Notes under the pieces: generated by a model
The model's input: only the letters and a program-made list of their open reading frames with translations
Told to the model about the DNA's origin: nothing
Database searches by the model: none
Shown here: piece after piece, positions 46,763 through 58,540 of the stretch
Numbering within the stretch: position 1 is the first letter of the stretch
Layout: each line of letters starts with the position of its first letter
Assembly (NCBI GenBank): GCA_951640165.1
Contig: OX621242.1
Coordinates: 14,129,501 to 14,193,500 of the forward strand
Direction: 5' to 3'
From: Pseudoips prasinana
Lineage: Eukaryota > Arthropoda > Insecta > Lepidoptera > Nolidae
DNA length: 64,000 nucleotides
Translations under genes and position numbers: made by a program

Positions 46763-48334
46763 TTTTTCTGTGCACAGAACCAAAACCAATAAAAGGTTTA
46801 AGAATCAATATCATTATCAAAATCCAGTCAAAACTTTAGGTAGAATATTTTTATTTTCCTCGATATATCGGCTTGAATTACGTTGGCCGTATTGGTAAGG
46901 ATTTTATACAAATACATAATAATATACCAACAAAGTGGCTTTTGTTGATGCTATTTGAATTTATCAGGCAGAATATAATTGTATAATCTCTGCTTTATAA
47001 ATCAGAATTACGCGTACGCGTTAAACGTATAACACAAGCTTAACAGAAACATGGTACGTTAAGTATAACATTTTGCAATAGGAAAATTTTGAGTTAAATT
47101 TAGCTTTGCTGTCACTGTTTGCGCGGCCATGTCACCTAACACGACACTCCAAGCTCCAGCCGACTCATCAACAAAAAATTCAAATTATAAAAATGTAAAT
47201 CTTTAATCTAAATTTTGTTTGTAGCGTACCCTCGTCGCAGAGCTACGCATGACGCTATCTCAAACGTTAAAATACGTTACAGAATTGCGTTGCATAATTG
47301 TTGGAGTCCCGATGTTTACGGGACGACCCGAGTTTCAGAGATGTAGTAAATTATCTGGTCTTATTTAGAATTATGTTCTGATTAAAGGTACTAAAGTGAA
47401 TACTTGAACTAAAACAAAAGATTATTATAAAAATAACATAGCAAATAGCATAGCAAAGCATAGAACCTAATACCTCAAAAAGTGTGGTTTATCGCATAAT
47501 TTCAGAACTGACTTAGAATTTATTCGAAAGATTTAAATTAGGGTTTGAGCTCAGGATCAACCAAAATTCTCCAAATTCCATGGGGGTGATTCGGATTCCC
47601 ATCAAGTCAATAAAGTATCTAAATTTTGCGTTTGAACTCCTCGGCCACCCTGTATAGACATTTCAAGATTGGGGGATATGCCTTAATTACCGTGCTTAGC
47701 AGACGGGTTGGCGATCGTATGATGATGGTCACAGTACACAGAGAGAGATTGCTTTTTTTTTTAAGACAACGCCCGTACTTTACAAACATATCATTGACGG
47801 ACCCAAAGTACCTCCAGTTGCTTTCAATTCTGGGGTAGATATTCCCTCGCGATCGACTTCTAACCTGTTCATGTATGGTGGTGGTGTTCATCGCCGCCAG
47901 CTTAATTGGTTGGGTTTTTATTTTATTAAAGTAAAATTATAGATATAGAATCCACGACAGTAATAAGTCAGCTACGCCCGCCATGCATTTTGAAATAAAT
48001 ATCTCTAGTTCTAGTCTCTTTGCCATCGAAAGCATCGAATGTGTATAAAAGAAATGCTTTTATAAATCCGTAAATCCTGTTTTTAGCTATCCATTTCGAG
48101 TTTTCCCGTACTGCACCAGGCAACACTATTATGGAATCGCATTTGCATACATATCGCTTATTTTAATCTTAATACACCACGATGCGATGTAAATAAGACT
48201 AAGCTTGACATTCATCCGACCACTACAACATTTATTTAGATCAGAAACTGAAATTTATAGCGTGAGTTTCAATTAATGCGTTGTTAAATGCACAGGGTTT
48301 GTTTAAATATCAGTTTAGAAGGTATGTTTGCAGG
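46763..48334. other. Spacer with a weak repeat relic
   Basis: Near 47680-47740, ATTACCGTGCTTAGCAGACG resembles other lepidopteran dispersed repeats. The frames at 47619-47891 on both strands overlap it and are not called genes. Confidence 0.4.
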
Positions 48335-48472
48335 TACAGACGCCAGTACATCAAGCTACCCCAATCTGTCAAATTTCCCAATTGAAGGTGAAGCTTATGC
48401 TTTTGTGATAAAGTTGAAAATCTATAAAAAAAAATTGACAGATTGGAGTAGCTGGATGAGCTGGCGTCTATA
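48335..48472 (+). mobile_element. Foldback MITE (TACAGACGCC type)
   Basis: 138 bp. Left arm TACAGACGCCAGTACATCAA; right arm GGAGTAGCTGGATGAGCTGG ending GCGTCTATA. It has the same orientation as the copy in the LRR intron. Confidence 0.85.
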
Positions 48473-48539
48473 CCATAGTTACTTTTAAGGACGCACCATT
48501 AGTATTAGAATAAGTTAAAACAGTTTAAGAACAAGAGTG

Positions 48540-48815
48540 TGATTTAGACCACACAACTGAAGTATAACTTCAAACGTGAACGTTCAAACTAGCTATGAGA
48601 GAAAGGGAGAAAGAAATTGTGTGCTCACACCTCTCTCTCTATTTCTAGCCCCTGCAGTAATATACAAAAGGGAACTCTCTCCCTTTCTATTTTCATGAAC
48701 TTATATCTCCCTCTCAACTTCCGTTCGCCTCGCATGATCACACCTCACTTATTCACCAGCTTTCAGTTCAAGTCAAGCGTGCGTTAATAAGGTTTACTTC
48801 AAAAGATTCTACATT
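48540..48815 (+). repeat. Dispersed element, uninterrupted copy
   Basis: Starts near GACCACACAACTGAAGTATA and ends near TTTACTTCAAAAG. The two ends are partly complementary (GAAGTA-AACTT). It matches the two halves of 37066-38640. It contains C/T-rich tracts and no coding frame. Confidence 0.65.
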
Positions 48816-49359
48816 TCGATATGATAATATACAATACAATGATGAAAGTATTTTGAATTGGGCAATTGATGTTAAAAATGGATATACTGGTTAAAATATA
48901 CTACAGTTCGCCACGAGAGGTACATACGGTGTGTGATAGACTTGAATACAATTTTTATTTCATAATTATTATAATAGTTTTACTTCTACACTGTAGCTCA
49001 CCGCATCAGCAACTGTATCGATGCATTATTTTATTAAATAATATACTTGATTCAACCTGGAAGTAAAACGTTCTAATTTTAAATCCTATGTCCAACTAAC
49101 TATAGCTATTAGAATGAAAGGAGATTCTTAAAACTGTGAAGAGCCGGCCCCTCACAACAACTTATTTTCTTTTAATTATGTAGGTAGGTGTGCGCGGAAA
49201 TAGAAATAAATGACTTCAGATCACAGTCGACGTATTTTAAATAGTATTCACACGAATCACAACGTAATTAGGTAGGTAATTAGCGATTACTACAATATGA
49301 AACTAACTTAATTAAATCGTAAAATATGAAATTAAATCTTAAAATAGCGTGATGACGAA
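48816..49359. other. Intergenic spacer
   Basis: A 66-codon frame at 48866-49066 is not recognised. Nothing else is seen. Confidence 0.45.
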
Positions 49360-49512
49360 GATTCTGGGCGATTCGTCACAAGCGCGGTGCGCGGGCGCTG
49401 TATCATTCATAAATTAGTTCAAGATGGCCGCACTCACGACCATCGACAATGATTCTTCGCTAGTTTGATATCGACAGTACTGTCAACCTGACGTTTGACG
49501 TAAACGCCGTCA
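49360..49512. promoter_or_regulatory. GC-rich promoter-like island
   Basis: A GC-rich block in otherwise A+T-rich DNA, with GCGCGGTGCGCGGGCGC and CAAGATGGCCGCACTCACG (a YY1-type AAGATGGC core), followed by GACGTTTGACG. Such motifs are common at TATA-less animal promoters. The ATG in the YY1-like core opens only 14 codons. No adjacent gene is visible, so this is an inference from composition and motifs. Confidence 0.3.
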
Positions 49513-49917
49513 TATACAACATGTAACATAATTAACGCACACCCTCAAACACCCCAATTAGAATATTATGTTGTAATCAGAATACATACGCTGAATTTTT
49601 AATTTAACATGTATATGAATTGTTATTTACTAAATTAGTTTCTTGGAATAAAGTTTATTTTTCTTTATTTTGTATTGAATGATGGAACTTGTATGAATAC
49701 AAATAAAACTACGATTTTAAAAGTCATATTACTTTGACTTACGGTCCATTTCAATTTGTTTTGACTCTACAGGGTTAATATTACAATAATTTCCGTAATT
49801 TTAATTATTATTGGTATAAAAAAAATATCTATATTAAAAATGATATAAAAAGATTCAGTAAACGATTCTGAACAAACTATTTTCAGGATGTGCGTTAATT
49901 AGGTTACATGTTGTATA
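49513..49917. mobile_element. MITE with 30-bp terminal inverted repeats
   Basis: The left end TATACAACATGTAACATAAT continues with TAACGCACACC. The right end is its complement (GTGCGTTAATTAGGTTACAT, then GTTGTATA), with about two mismatches. It is 405 bp, A+T-rich inside and non-coding. Confidence 0.8.
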
Positions 49918-49938
49918 TTAGAACTCATTTATGATTAA

Positions 49939-50004
49939 CTCAACCCAAAACAAATTAGATCCCTCAAACAGCTGCTTGATCCGTATTATTTGTTTTGGAT
50001 TGAG
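49939..50004. repeat. Inverted repeat, 17-bp arms
   Basis: CTCAACCCAAAACAAAT (49939-49955) and ATTTGTTTTGGATTGAG (49988-50004) are complementary with one mismatch. Confidence 0.75.
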
Positions 50005-51249
50005 TACAGCTGTTTAATACTAGGTGAATTTTTATTATATAAAATACACACAGACAGAACAGCCCGGTCATATAGAAAATAAAACATGGCGCGTAGTGTT
50101 TTGGATATTTCAAAGATATAGTTGATCTATTTTGACACACATACGATAATCTTTTGGGGTGCCGCGTCGGTCACGTCGTCAAAATCGTATTTAGTTGCAT
50201 ACGGGAAACGATACTCGTGACTAATATCCCCGCCATTTGCCCGATTTCTGGGTAATGTGCGGATCTTATTGCCCCAGCATCTGTGCTTTCCTCATTTATT
50301 CTATAATTTGCGTCGAGTTGGGAAACACATCACACTAATAGCCCATATTTTATTAAGGCTATTACATAAATTTTATTTAGGTTTGCGTCAAATTAATTTA
50401 TAGGTCGTTATTTGAACGCTGTGAAGGCACAGTTAAAATTCTTTAACTACAGAGTGCTAAAATACACGTGTTACAGTTTCCTTACGCACATGTTACGAAG
50501 AAGGTTACTACCTAAAATTTTCCTGGATACATACCAGTGACAAAAAAGATGGAGGTGTATATAAATAAACACTTACCTATATATTTGAGCTATGTTATTT
50601 ATAAAAAGAAATACGTATACAAATCTAAAACCCCTGTGGTTTAGAGAGAGTGCGAGGGTCGTATATCTAAAAACATATTATGTAAAAATTGTTTATTCAA
50701 TAAATTAGTTACTGATATAATTTATATGCTACGTCAACCATCAATCTACGTACTGAAAATCACTTCTTCGCTTCTAACTTCGTAGAAGTGTTTTCTAGTA
50801 GTAGAGTGAAAATTAACCTGTCTTTTAAATTAAGTACACTCTGGATAAATCACTCTGCAGCTGGATAAGGTGACATCAAGGCAGGATGAAGGCTTCAGTC
50901 AGTAAGTAAGTACCATACAGAAGTATTACCAGCTTGTCGAAGGAGTAAGTCAGGTTATTTTTTTTAAACGCTTCGAGCCCTTACGTACTTTGATTTGGGC
51001 CTGCATATGTATTGTAAGGCAAAACGAGAAGGGCGATGATATGGCTTTTCCGGGGAATCAAATCGAAAACTATCTTTAATCATCTGCGGTAAGCTTAAGT
51101 CACGACCAAATGAATTTTTCCAATACGCTTCTTTCTAACATCACTATGAGTCATCGCTTAGGAACTAATAAAAGTAAGCCGCGCTGATATATTTATAGTC
51201 ACATTACATTATTATACTGCTGCCTGCTCAAACATCTACTTACGCATGC
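50005..51249. other. Intergenic spacer
   Basis: No gene or known repeat seen. Confidence 0.5.
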
Positions 51250-51367
51250 CATCAGCTTCCATCAGTGCAACTTCTCTCCTGGCATAGTTGTCAGACAACT
51301 TTCTTCAAGCTCTAACAATGCAACTTCCCTTCTGACAACTGAAGTTGCATTGATGGAAACTGAAGAA
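51250..51367. repeat. Compound palindrome with three nested stems
   Basis: 51251-51274 pairs imperfectly with 51341-51363, 51316-51327 pairs exactly with 51341-51352 (CAATGCAACTTC), and 51287-51299 is GTTGTC-A-GACAAC. The shared right arm makes alternative foldings possible. Confidence 0.65.
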
Positions 51368-52654
51368 AGCTGAAAGAAGTGGTCTGCCCATAGCTAAAGA
51401 GACTCCCGAACAAAATCAAGTATAATATATCGCTGCATATATATTCGATATTGCTATATAGCGAATAGATATCCATGCACAAACAATATCGCGGAGTAGC
51501 AGTGTCAAGGTCAGGAGAACCGCAAGTGGGCATGGTTATATTATATTATCTGGTTAGGTCTAGTAAGTCTTTTATACAAACCAAGTGTAAGCCTGTGTTC
51601 GTTCTTTAGAATTGTTATATTGACTATATCAAGTCGGATGAGTGATTTTAGGATAGTGAGTTGGTTGAAGGGTCGGATGCTATGATGAAGTAGATTGCGA
51701 GGAACCACAATTCCTTGTATTTAGTCTAACGATGGCCTGCCATAATGAAAGAGCTGTCTAAGGCATACAGAGTTTGAATATCGCTCTGGAACAATTTCTT
51801 ATCTAGAAGAAGATAAGCTGGTACTAACGTGATCGGTTGACACGACGTATGTTCAATTTACCACGTTATCTTACGAAACAAGATGTGGATGTTTATAAGA
51901 TCGGGCGTGGCCAGGGTAATAAAGCCCAAAAATATATAATAGGTGTCGTATGTAAATATTAGTGAATACATTATATAAATATATATTTTGTTGTACGCTG
52001 CTACTACCTTTTTAATAATATATCACTGCCATAATCGCTTGCTAAAACTATTTATTACTTGTATAGTCGGCACTCCTGATTGACTTTGTATGACTTGTTA
52101 ATTTGTAATTGTAGGCCGATGTTGTAATCGTATGTTTATTTTGAGTGGAGCATGTAGGAGGATATACATATATAATGTATATTGAATGGTTTTAATATTA
52201 ACGACATAATTATTAGTGAATTCCTGTCTTACATATTTATGTTCTAAATTCTGTCATGACGAATCTATTTAGATTTGTGTTTTATTATAGAGATAAAGTT
52301 ATTTATTTAAGACCATTTTACAAATTTAACTAACTTATATTTACATATTGTGCAAAGAGAAAGGCGTTATAAAATATTTAATCTAGGCTTTATTACATAC
52401 ACGGCATTTTATATAATGATTTCTACGTTTCAGTGGCAAAGTGTTTATAAATCACGAAACCTCTGGACTACCTCATATATGTCACGATGACTTACATCAT
52501 ATGTCAGAACCGCAATGCCGCTCTAGTATATTATATTCTTCCCTATTAATAATGCTTAATAATGTACTAAGAATATACTATCAGTAAATCATAAATGAGG
52601 TACTTTATTATACTTGTTTTAACAACATTAATTGTCGACAGCACTTTTGGTAAT
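51368..52654. other. Intergenic spacer
   Basis: No gene or known repeat seen. Confidence 0.5.
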
Positions 52655-52800
52655 TGTTGATAATAATAATAATTTATTTAATGACAGGCGACAAGGCCCA
52701 CTGGTTTGTAACAAATTTTAACTTAAAACTAATGTTAGTAAATACAATTAAAAATAATTACACACTCACAATGACAACAAACATGATAGTAGTTTATCTC
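52655..52800 (-). repeat. LINE 3' tail fragment
   Basis: TTGATAATAATAATAATTTA on the plus strand is the complement of an AATAAA-like signal with a TTA-type tail. No coding part is kept. Confidence 0.4.
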
Positions 52801-52832
52801 TTTTGAAGGATCCATGGATCTAATGTATGTTT

Positions 52833-52835
<3 letters not shown>

Positions 52836-52872
<37 letters not shown>
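52836..52872. repeat. (AT)n microsatellite
   Basis: About 18 uninterrupted AT units. Confidence 0.95.
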
Positions 52873-52876
<4 letters not shown>

Positions 52877-52917
52877 TCCATTAATAATAAATAAATAAAT
52901 AAAATAATAAACAAAAT

Positions 52918-52944
52918 AACAGCAATAAAGCCTTTATTGCTGTT
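52918..52944. repeat. Perfect hairpin, 13-bp arms
   Basis: AACAGCAATAAAG, one base, then its exact complement. It lies between an A/T-rich tail and the RTE-like fragment. Confidence 0.85.
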
Positions 52945-52984
52945 CCATAAACAATAAATTTACATATTAAACGATCAGTTCACT

Positions 52985-53262
52985 GCACAGCTTGTCTTCC
53001 GACAAAGTCCTCCTCTAAAGCTTTCCATTTCTGTCTGTCTCTCGCTGTTCTCGCCCACTCTGGACCCGCTACCTTTTTGAGATCTTCCTCCCATCTTTTT
53101 GTTTGACGCCCTTTACTTTTTTTCCCATCCCTGGGATCCCACTTTGTTATGGTTTTTGTCCATTCATATCTCTAATCATATGTCCAGTCCAATGCCATTT
53201 TAAAGTTTTAGATGTGTTCTTTGCACCCTTAAATTTAATTGTATTTTTATTTTTTCTAGTCT
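52985..53262 (-). pseudogene. RTE-like LINE ORF2 C-terminus
   Basis: On the minus strand, frames give MALDWTYD/WHWTGHMIRDMN (frame change), ITKWDPRDGKKSKGRQTKRW, VAGPEWARTARDRQKWKALE and EDFVGRQAVQ, the usual closing segment of another RTE lineage. A stop and at least one frame change break it. It differs from the RTE at 28171. Confidence 0.7.
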
Positions 53263-53281
53263 TATGCTATCTTTCCTCTAG

Positions 53282-53346
53282 ACGTGTTCTTTTTACAAAA
53301 GTGTTAAATGGAGGCGATTTAACACATTTGTAAAAAGAACACGCGT
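53282..53346. repeat. Near-perfect hairpin, about 28-bp arms
   Basis: ACGTGTTCTTTTTACAAAAG and the following GTGTTAAAT pair with ATTTAACACATTTGTAAAAA and GAACACGCGT, with one mismatch and a two-base difference at the outer end. The loop is GGAGGCG. Confidence 0.85.
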
Positions 53347-53802
53347 CAAATCGGCTTAACGTATAAAATATATAACCCGGCGCTACTGAATCGTGTAATA
53401 ATTCCATATCGGAATATTTGATGTCGTTAGACAGTGTCTATAAAACAGAACAATAAAACAACTATCTTCGTATATATCATTTGGTACCTACGTCTCTACA
53501 ACTTCGTTGAACTATAAAATTGTCACAGAAAGTAACGCCAAGGCTAGATATAAAATTCTTCGTTGTTATTTTTGACTGGAGGCAAAAAGCAATTGAAAGA
53601 AAAAAACAAAAGTAGCTCAACACAAAGAGCAGAAACGGTTAAAAGCGCCGCGAAAAGTGTACTATGTACACACGGCCCGAGCACAGTATATAGTGTTACA
53701 CAGATAGGAAACTGCCTATAAAACGGAGAATATAAAAAATAACACAGTCCACAATAATAGGGAAGAGTGGGACAGGATTAGGCTTAATAGGCCATGTAAA
53801 GA
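53347..53802. other. Intergenic spacer
   Basis: A GC-richer patch near 53640-53690 has no coding frame. Confidence 0.45.
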
Positions 53803-54051
53803 CTGCCCGAGGTGCCCTTAATCACCGGTTTAAGGTTATATCACTGTTAGTTCGATTCCCAACTAAGACAGATATTTGTGTGCATGAACATGTCTGTTTG
53901 TCCTGAGTCTGGGTATAATTATCTATATAAGTATGTTTTAACAAAAGAAAAGTACTATATGTAATATATCAGTTATCTGGTTTCCATAGTACAAGCTCTG
54001 CTTAGTTTGGGATCAGATGACCGTGTGTGAATAATGTCCTTAGATATTATT
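53803..54051 (+). mobile_element. tRNA-derived SINE, family beta (degraded head)
   Basis: B box AGTTCGATTCCCA and the full body (GTCCTGAGTCTGGGTA, ATCAGTTATCTGGTTTCC, AAGCTCTGCTTAGTTTGGG) with an ATTATTAG tail. The head is poorly kept. Confidence 0.75.
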
Positions 54052-54240
54052 AGTTCAGTATCCTAGTATTTGAGATTCGATTCTCACTTAGGTCAACTTC
54101 TTGTGTGATCTGAATGAGTGTACTTGATATCCATGATTTGCATGTTAATTAAGTCCCCACAGGGCAAACACAGAATAAGTGTTTAAAACCCTTTAGCGAT
54201 TCGGTTTATGGTGGGAGATGACTAACTAACTAACTAACTG
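54052..54240 (+). repeat. SINE-like relic with (AACT)n tail
   Basis: Contains GAGATTCGATTCTCAC (B-box-like) directly after the beta SINE and ends in about five AACT units (54222-54240). It may be a second SINE in tandem. Confidence 0.4.
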
Positions 54241-55239
54241 TATATACCTACGTCCATGGAATGTATAAAACTCACCATGCGTTTTGGTGTTTCTTTCTGT
54301 GACTTCAGTATTTTTTTCTTAATTATCGTAGTTCTTTTACGATACGATAGACCTAATATACTGTGTCCCCGGTGCGTCCTCATCTAAATAAAAGGTGTGG
54401 CAACGGTTATTCTGAATACGTGGCGGTTTTAGATTCCAACGAAAACATATAAATCAATGTGGTAACAAATATAGCTTCCAAAATAAAAACTCAATTCCAC
54501 ACCATTAAATTTATTGATACACAAACCTCCCTTTTGTATCCTTATTTATAAGGTAAACTGGGAAAAGGGCCTTTACCGCAATAATTCTAAAACCACTTAA
54601 TATGTAGTGAATTTAAATTTCATATTTTAAAACAAATATCTAGCCTAAAATTTGTAGGGACTCACTTGTGTTATGTAATTTTAGTGACCGCAATTTAAAG
54701 TTTTAATGAGTTATTTACCCTTAACGCAAAGATGGGATACTGTCGGCATATTAATCAGGTTTATTTGGAAGTTTCCAGAATGTTGTAACTTACAACCTAG
54801 TATGTTCATGGGTAATCTGTTGGATTAGGGTGTACTTACCTATTAATAATTTGAATATTAATAAGGAAACGCGTAGAAAATCTGGTGAAATACTACAATT
54901 TTACGTAACATGACGTCTCAAAAATGGCTTGTATTCATTCTATGTCATATTTTAATTTATGAATCGGCCATTCTATTTTGCATTAGTGTGAGTTCATCAA
55001 TACATTGGTATGTGTAATGTATGTACTGGCTGTTTGGCTGAATGACAAAGGACCTTTGCCTGTACATCAATGACAAGAAATAAACGTCAGTGCAATAATG
55101 TCCCCTCATCGGTTTATTTGTATTCCAAATATATAATCTTATTGCGCATTTTGGAAACTAGTGTTTGTTCTGTAAGTTATTTAGTCAAAAGGGCAAATTA
55201 AGCTTTTTAAGCATTTCTGCTGTGTGGTGACAGAATAGA
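54241..55239. other. Intergenic spacer
   Basis: Nothing recognised. Confidence 0.5.
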
Positions 55240-55440
55240 ATATCATCAACCCATCTCATCACGTGGGGAGAGTAGAAATCGACCGAGGGAATACCTACCT
55301 GAGAAGGCAGCAGAGTTTTTCTGTGAACTATGACCATCAACCCGTCTGTCAAGCGTGGTGATTATGGCATATCCCACCATTCTTTGGGGATGCTTTTATC
55401 CAGCTGTGGACGTACTATGGCTGACAAGCATTTCACTTGA
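55240..55440 (+). repeat. Degenerate RTE-associated repeat
   Basis: ACCCGTCTGTCAAGCGTGGT and GATTATGGCATATCCCACCA, then CCAGCTGTGGACGTACTATG: ordered phrases of the same kind as 42150 and 62140. Confidence 0.5.
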
Positions 55441-55559
55441 ATATAATTTTCTTATGAATACCAATTATATGAGAAAGTAGGCATAATCTAGTTTTAAATG
55501 CTACCCATCTACACAAAACCAGACAATTCACTTAAAATACTTTATTTAAATAATGTTGT

Positions 55560-55975
55560 CGCCATTGGGTGAGAGCACCAGCTTAACAGTTTGGCCCTCT
55601 CGACTCAGTTCAAAAACAAGAGAGTTCTCAACGATCCCGAGCTTACAAGCCTCATTAAGCTGGTAAGTCTGAGTAGAGACTTTCCCTGTTTGTATGTGTT
55701 TTACCGCCTCTGCAATGGTCTGTGTTCAGGGGAATTGTTTCTTTGATGGCCACGGCCATTTTATATCATCGCATCTCTCGCTGCTGACAACGGAACTTTA
55801 TATCACACATACGCTGAAGCTGTGACATTCTTCCCAAGAGACAGCATGGGGCCCTTCAAAAAAGGGTTGGTAAGGTTTCTAAAAGGCCAGCAATGCAAAT
55901 GGGATGCTCCCTGTTTTACAAACGTCCATATTCTTACGGTACCCGCATATCAGCAGGCGGGCGGGTAGTTGTATA
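55560..55975 (+). pseudogene. LINE ORF2 C-terminal relic
   Basis: VLNDPELTSLIKLVSLSRDF and CNGLCSGELF are followed, in another frame, by HTLKL, SSQETAWGPSKKGLVRFLKG and a final segment ending near 55966. This order matches the end of a lepidopteran jockey/CR1-like ORF2 family. It has several frame changes. Confidence 0.55.
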
Positions 55976-56034
55976 AAAGTGTACTTAAGAAGTTGTTTTC
56001 TCACACTGCCACCGCAGTCCCGAGGGGAGTTGGG

Positions 56035-56580
56035 CTACCGGCTGCCGCCGCCGCCCCGACGCCTCCTCCGTCTACGAGCGGGATCGGCTCGTTCCCGAAC
56101 CCGCTCGGCGGTCTCCTTCTGAAGCAAGACTGCCTCACAGAAGGAGACCACGGAGTCCCATTTGGTGGAGTCACCCGCCAGCATCACGCCTACGATCGCT
56201 GGTGGGGACAGATTCCGTCCGATCGCTGCGACCAGGACTCGTCTCTCAGCCTCCCTGGCCGGGCACTCTTCCAGCGTATGCTGGGCCGAGTCCAGGTCGC
56301 TTCCGCAGTGGTGACATTGTGTCGTCACTTCTCGGCCGATCCGGCTCAGATACTCACCGAAACACCCGTGTCCGGTGGGTATCTGAGTCAGCCTGTAAGT
56401 GACGTAACCGCCCCTCCTTCCCACCCAGGACTCGAGGTGAGGCAGGATAGCACCGACGGCACGTTGGCGTGCGTTCAGGCGCAACTCAAGTCGTGCGCGC
56501 CACTGTATTAGTACGCGCCGGTGTACATCTCGTCTATACTCAATGAGCGTCCGGTCCGGCGCCCCCCCACTCCCCAGGCA
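56035..56580 (-). pseudogene. R1-like LINE ORF2 C-terminus, frame still open
   Basis: On the minus strand about 180 codons are open from near 56580 to the stop at 56035. They include APDRTLIEYRRDVHRRVL, WRARLELRLNARQRAVG, GCFGEYLSRIGRE, then the zinc-knuckle pattern C-HH-C ... H-TLEEC, VVLVAAIGRNLS-like and FCEAVLLQKETAERVRE, ending in an arginine run. This is the C-terminal region of R1-group ORF2 proteins. The reverse transcriptase core is absent, so the element is 5'-truncated. It is strikingly GC-rich against its surroundings. The related relics at 32340 and 33496 are much more decayed. Confidence 0.75.
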
Positions 56581-58219
56581 GTGTAATTAGTATTGGCGAG
56601 TATAAATGTATGTAATAGACCTAAGATACCATGATATTCAATAATGAAAATATACAACAAAACACATTTTATAACTGCTTTGTAAGTTACAAAAATCTCT
56701 GAATATTGTCGCCATTACATTTTATTTAAAAAGCCTCAATGAAATAATTTCAGAATAAGTACAATTAATTGATTAATAATAAAAATATTAAATATGCATA
56801 GAACAATATTTGCAATTGGCGGCCTTATTATATAATTCAAGATTATAAAATACATAACATTATGATAGTAAAATTTATTTTACATACATAAATAATTAAT
56901 ATAAAATATTTGATAAGTGAATAAAATAGCAAACCTCATAATAATTACAATGCATACGAGGCCGGTTCAAGATTCTTCAATAGATTATAAAGTATTATAT
57001 TTTTAAAATAAATATTCTGATAAACATAAGTAGTCACTTCTTAAGTTTTCAAACTGCGTAGAAGTAAAATCTCGTAGCGTTACCTGTCACAGATTACCAC
57101 GCCCGTAAAATAAATTGGCGATAAATATAGATCTTTACCTACATTTCAATTGAGTTGTTATCCTAGTCTTAACAGGGACAGGGTGACGCAGACCGTGAAA
57201 AGACGAGGGAACGACAGCGGTGCCTTTATAAAAATGTAAGTGAAAGCTGAAAATTGTGAAAGTGACCAAAATAAAGAGTAGGTAAAGTTATGGAATACTA
57301 ATATCGCTAGCTACGTTGTTTAATTCTTTATTACAAAATTATGGTAGCATTTTTAAATCAAGATTACCAAAAAATAATAATTGTACGTGTGGTTAAGGTT
57401 TCTATTATATTGGCCCACTCGTATTTTGGGTTCAATCCCCGCACAGGTGTTACCTATCATAAGTAAAAAAAATATTTTTGCGATTTTCATTTCACCTAAA
57501 ACTTTTAAACTTTTATCGACTCGTTTTTTTTTTTATTTCCCCAAAGTCATGTCTGCCACTGTATCAGTTAATCTATTGTCAATTCGTTTTTATTTTCGTT
57601 ACTCCGACGTTTCACTTGATCGAAAAACTTTTCACCGATGTTACATTTAGCCAAAATAACATCAGCAGGCATTCATCGTATCGAGACGGAAACCGGTACA
57701 GAATATAATATATATATATTAATTCTAAAACAACTAATGCAATGAGGCATTATTAAGCATAAATCCTTGACAATTAAAATACTAAATTAATAATGTAGTT
57801 TCGCATTTAAGCCATCGAAAAGTTAACATCCCTTGAGGATTTCTGTCTATGACCGAAACACGTGTAATCATATAGGGGCGTATTATTTAGTTGTTTATAT
57901 TGACCTTCTTGTACATGCATACTTTTTCATTTCCTTATTACTGATTAAAGAAAAAAAATAAGAAAATACAATTATTCAGTAAACGATAAATAGGTACATA
58001 CTGTATATAGGTAAATATATATAGGTGCACATACAGAAGTCTTTAGTGCTTATCAGTGCGAGTCCGAATTGGCATCTCAGCACTAGCTGCAACATTAACT
58101 GTTGCAGCGCTGGTTTAAGATGGCACCATGTAAAATAGCTAACAGACAATTGATGTGTCAGTACAGCTCGCAGTTACAATTTCAGAGTACCTGGACACTA
58201 ATAATATAACTTATAGCTA
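56581..58219. other. Spacer with a tRNA-like scrap
   Basis: Near 57390-57450, GGTTCAATCCCCGCACAGG is a B-box-like remnant of a SINE. The frames at 57381-57708 overlap it. Otherwise nothing is recognised. Confidence 0.45.
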
Positions 58220-58540
58220 ATTATAGATAAGATAAGATAAGATAATGTTTTATTGACACCAATATACATACATTATTACATTTCAGTACAATGTTTAGAG
58301 CCTTATAGGTAGGTACTTAATTATTGCAAAAGTTGTCGAAAACTGATTCCCAAGCTAGGCTAATTTGCCTGTATTTTGGGAGGCAGTGTACATTTTTTAC
58401 ATTATAATAACAAATGTATGGAAAAATGAACTTATAAAATAAAATAATGATAATTAACACTAATTTGTAAATGCATAGCACACACAGATAACACAAATGT
58501 AACTAACTAAAATCAGTCTAAAAATCAATGCAACGTGAGA
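58220..58540 (-). repeat. LINE 3' UTR/tail fragment
   Basis: Plus strand AGATAAGATAAGATAAGATA followed by ATGTTTTATTG is the complement of a CAATAAAACAT-(TTATC)n tail. The rest appears to be 3' UTR. Confidence 0.45.

Noticed and set aside
55904..56511. Plus-strand frames of up to 180 codons
   Set aside because: They are antisense to the GC-rich R1-like C-terminus, which explains the lack of stops.
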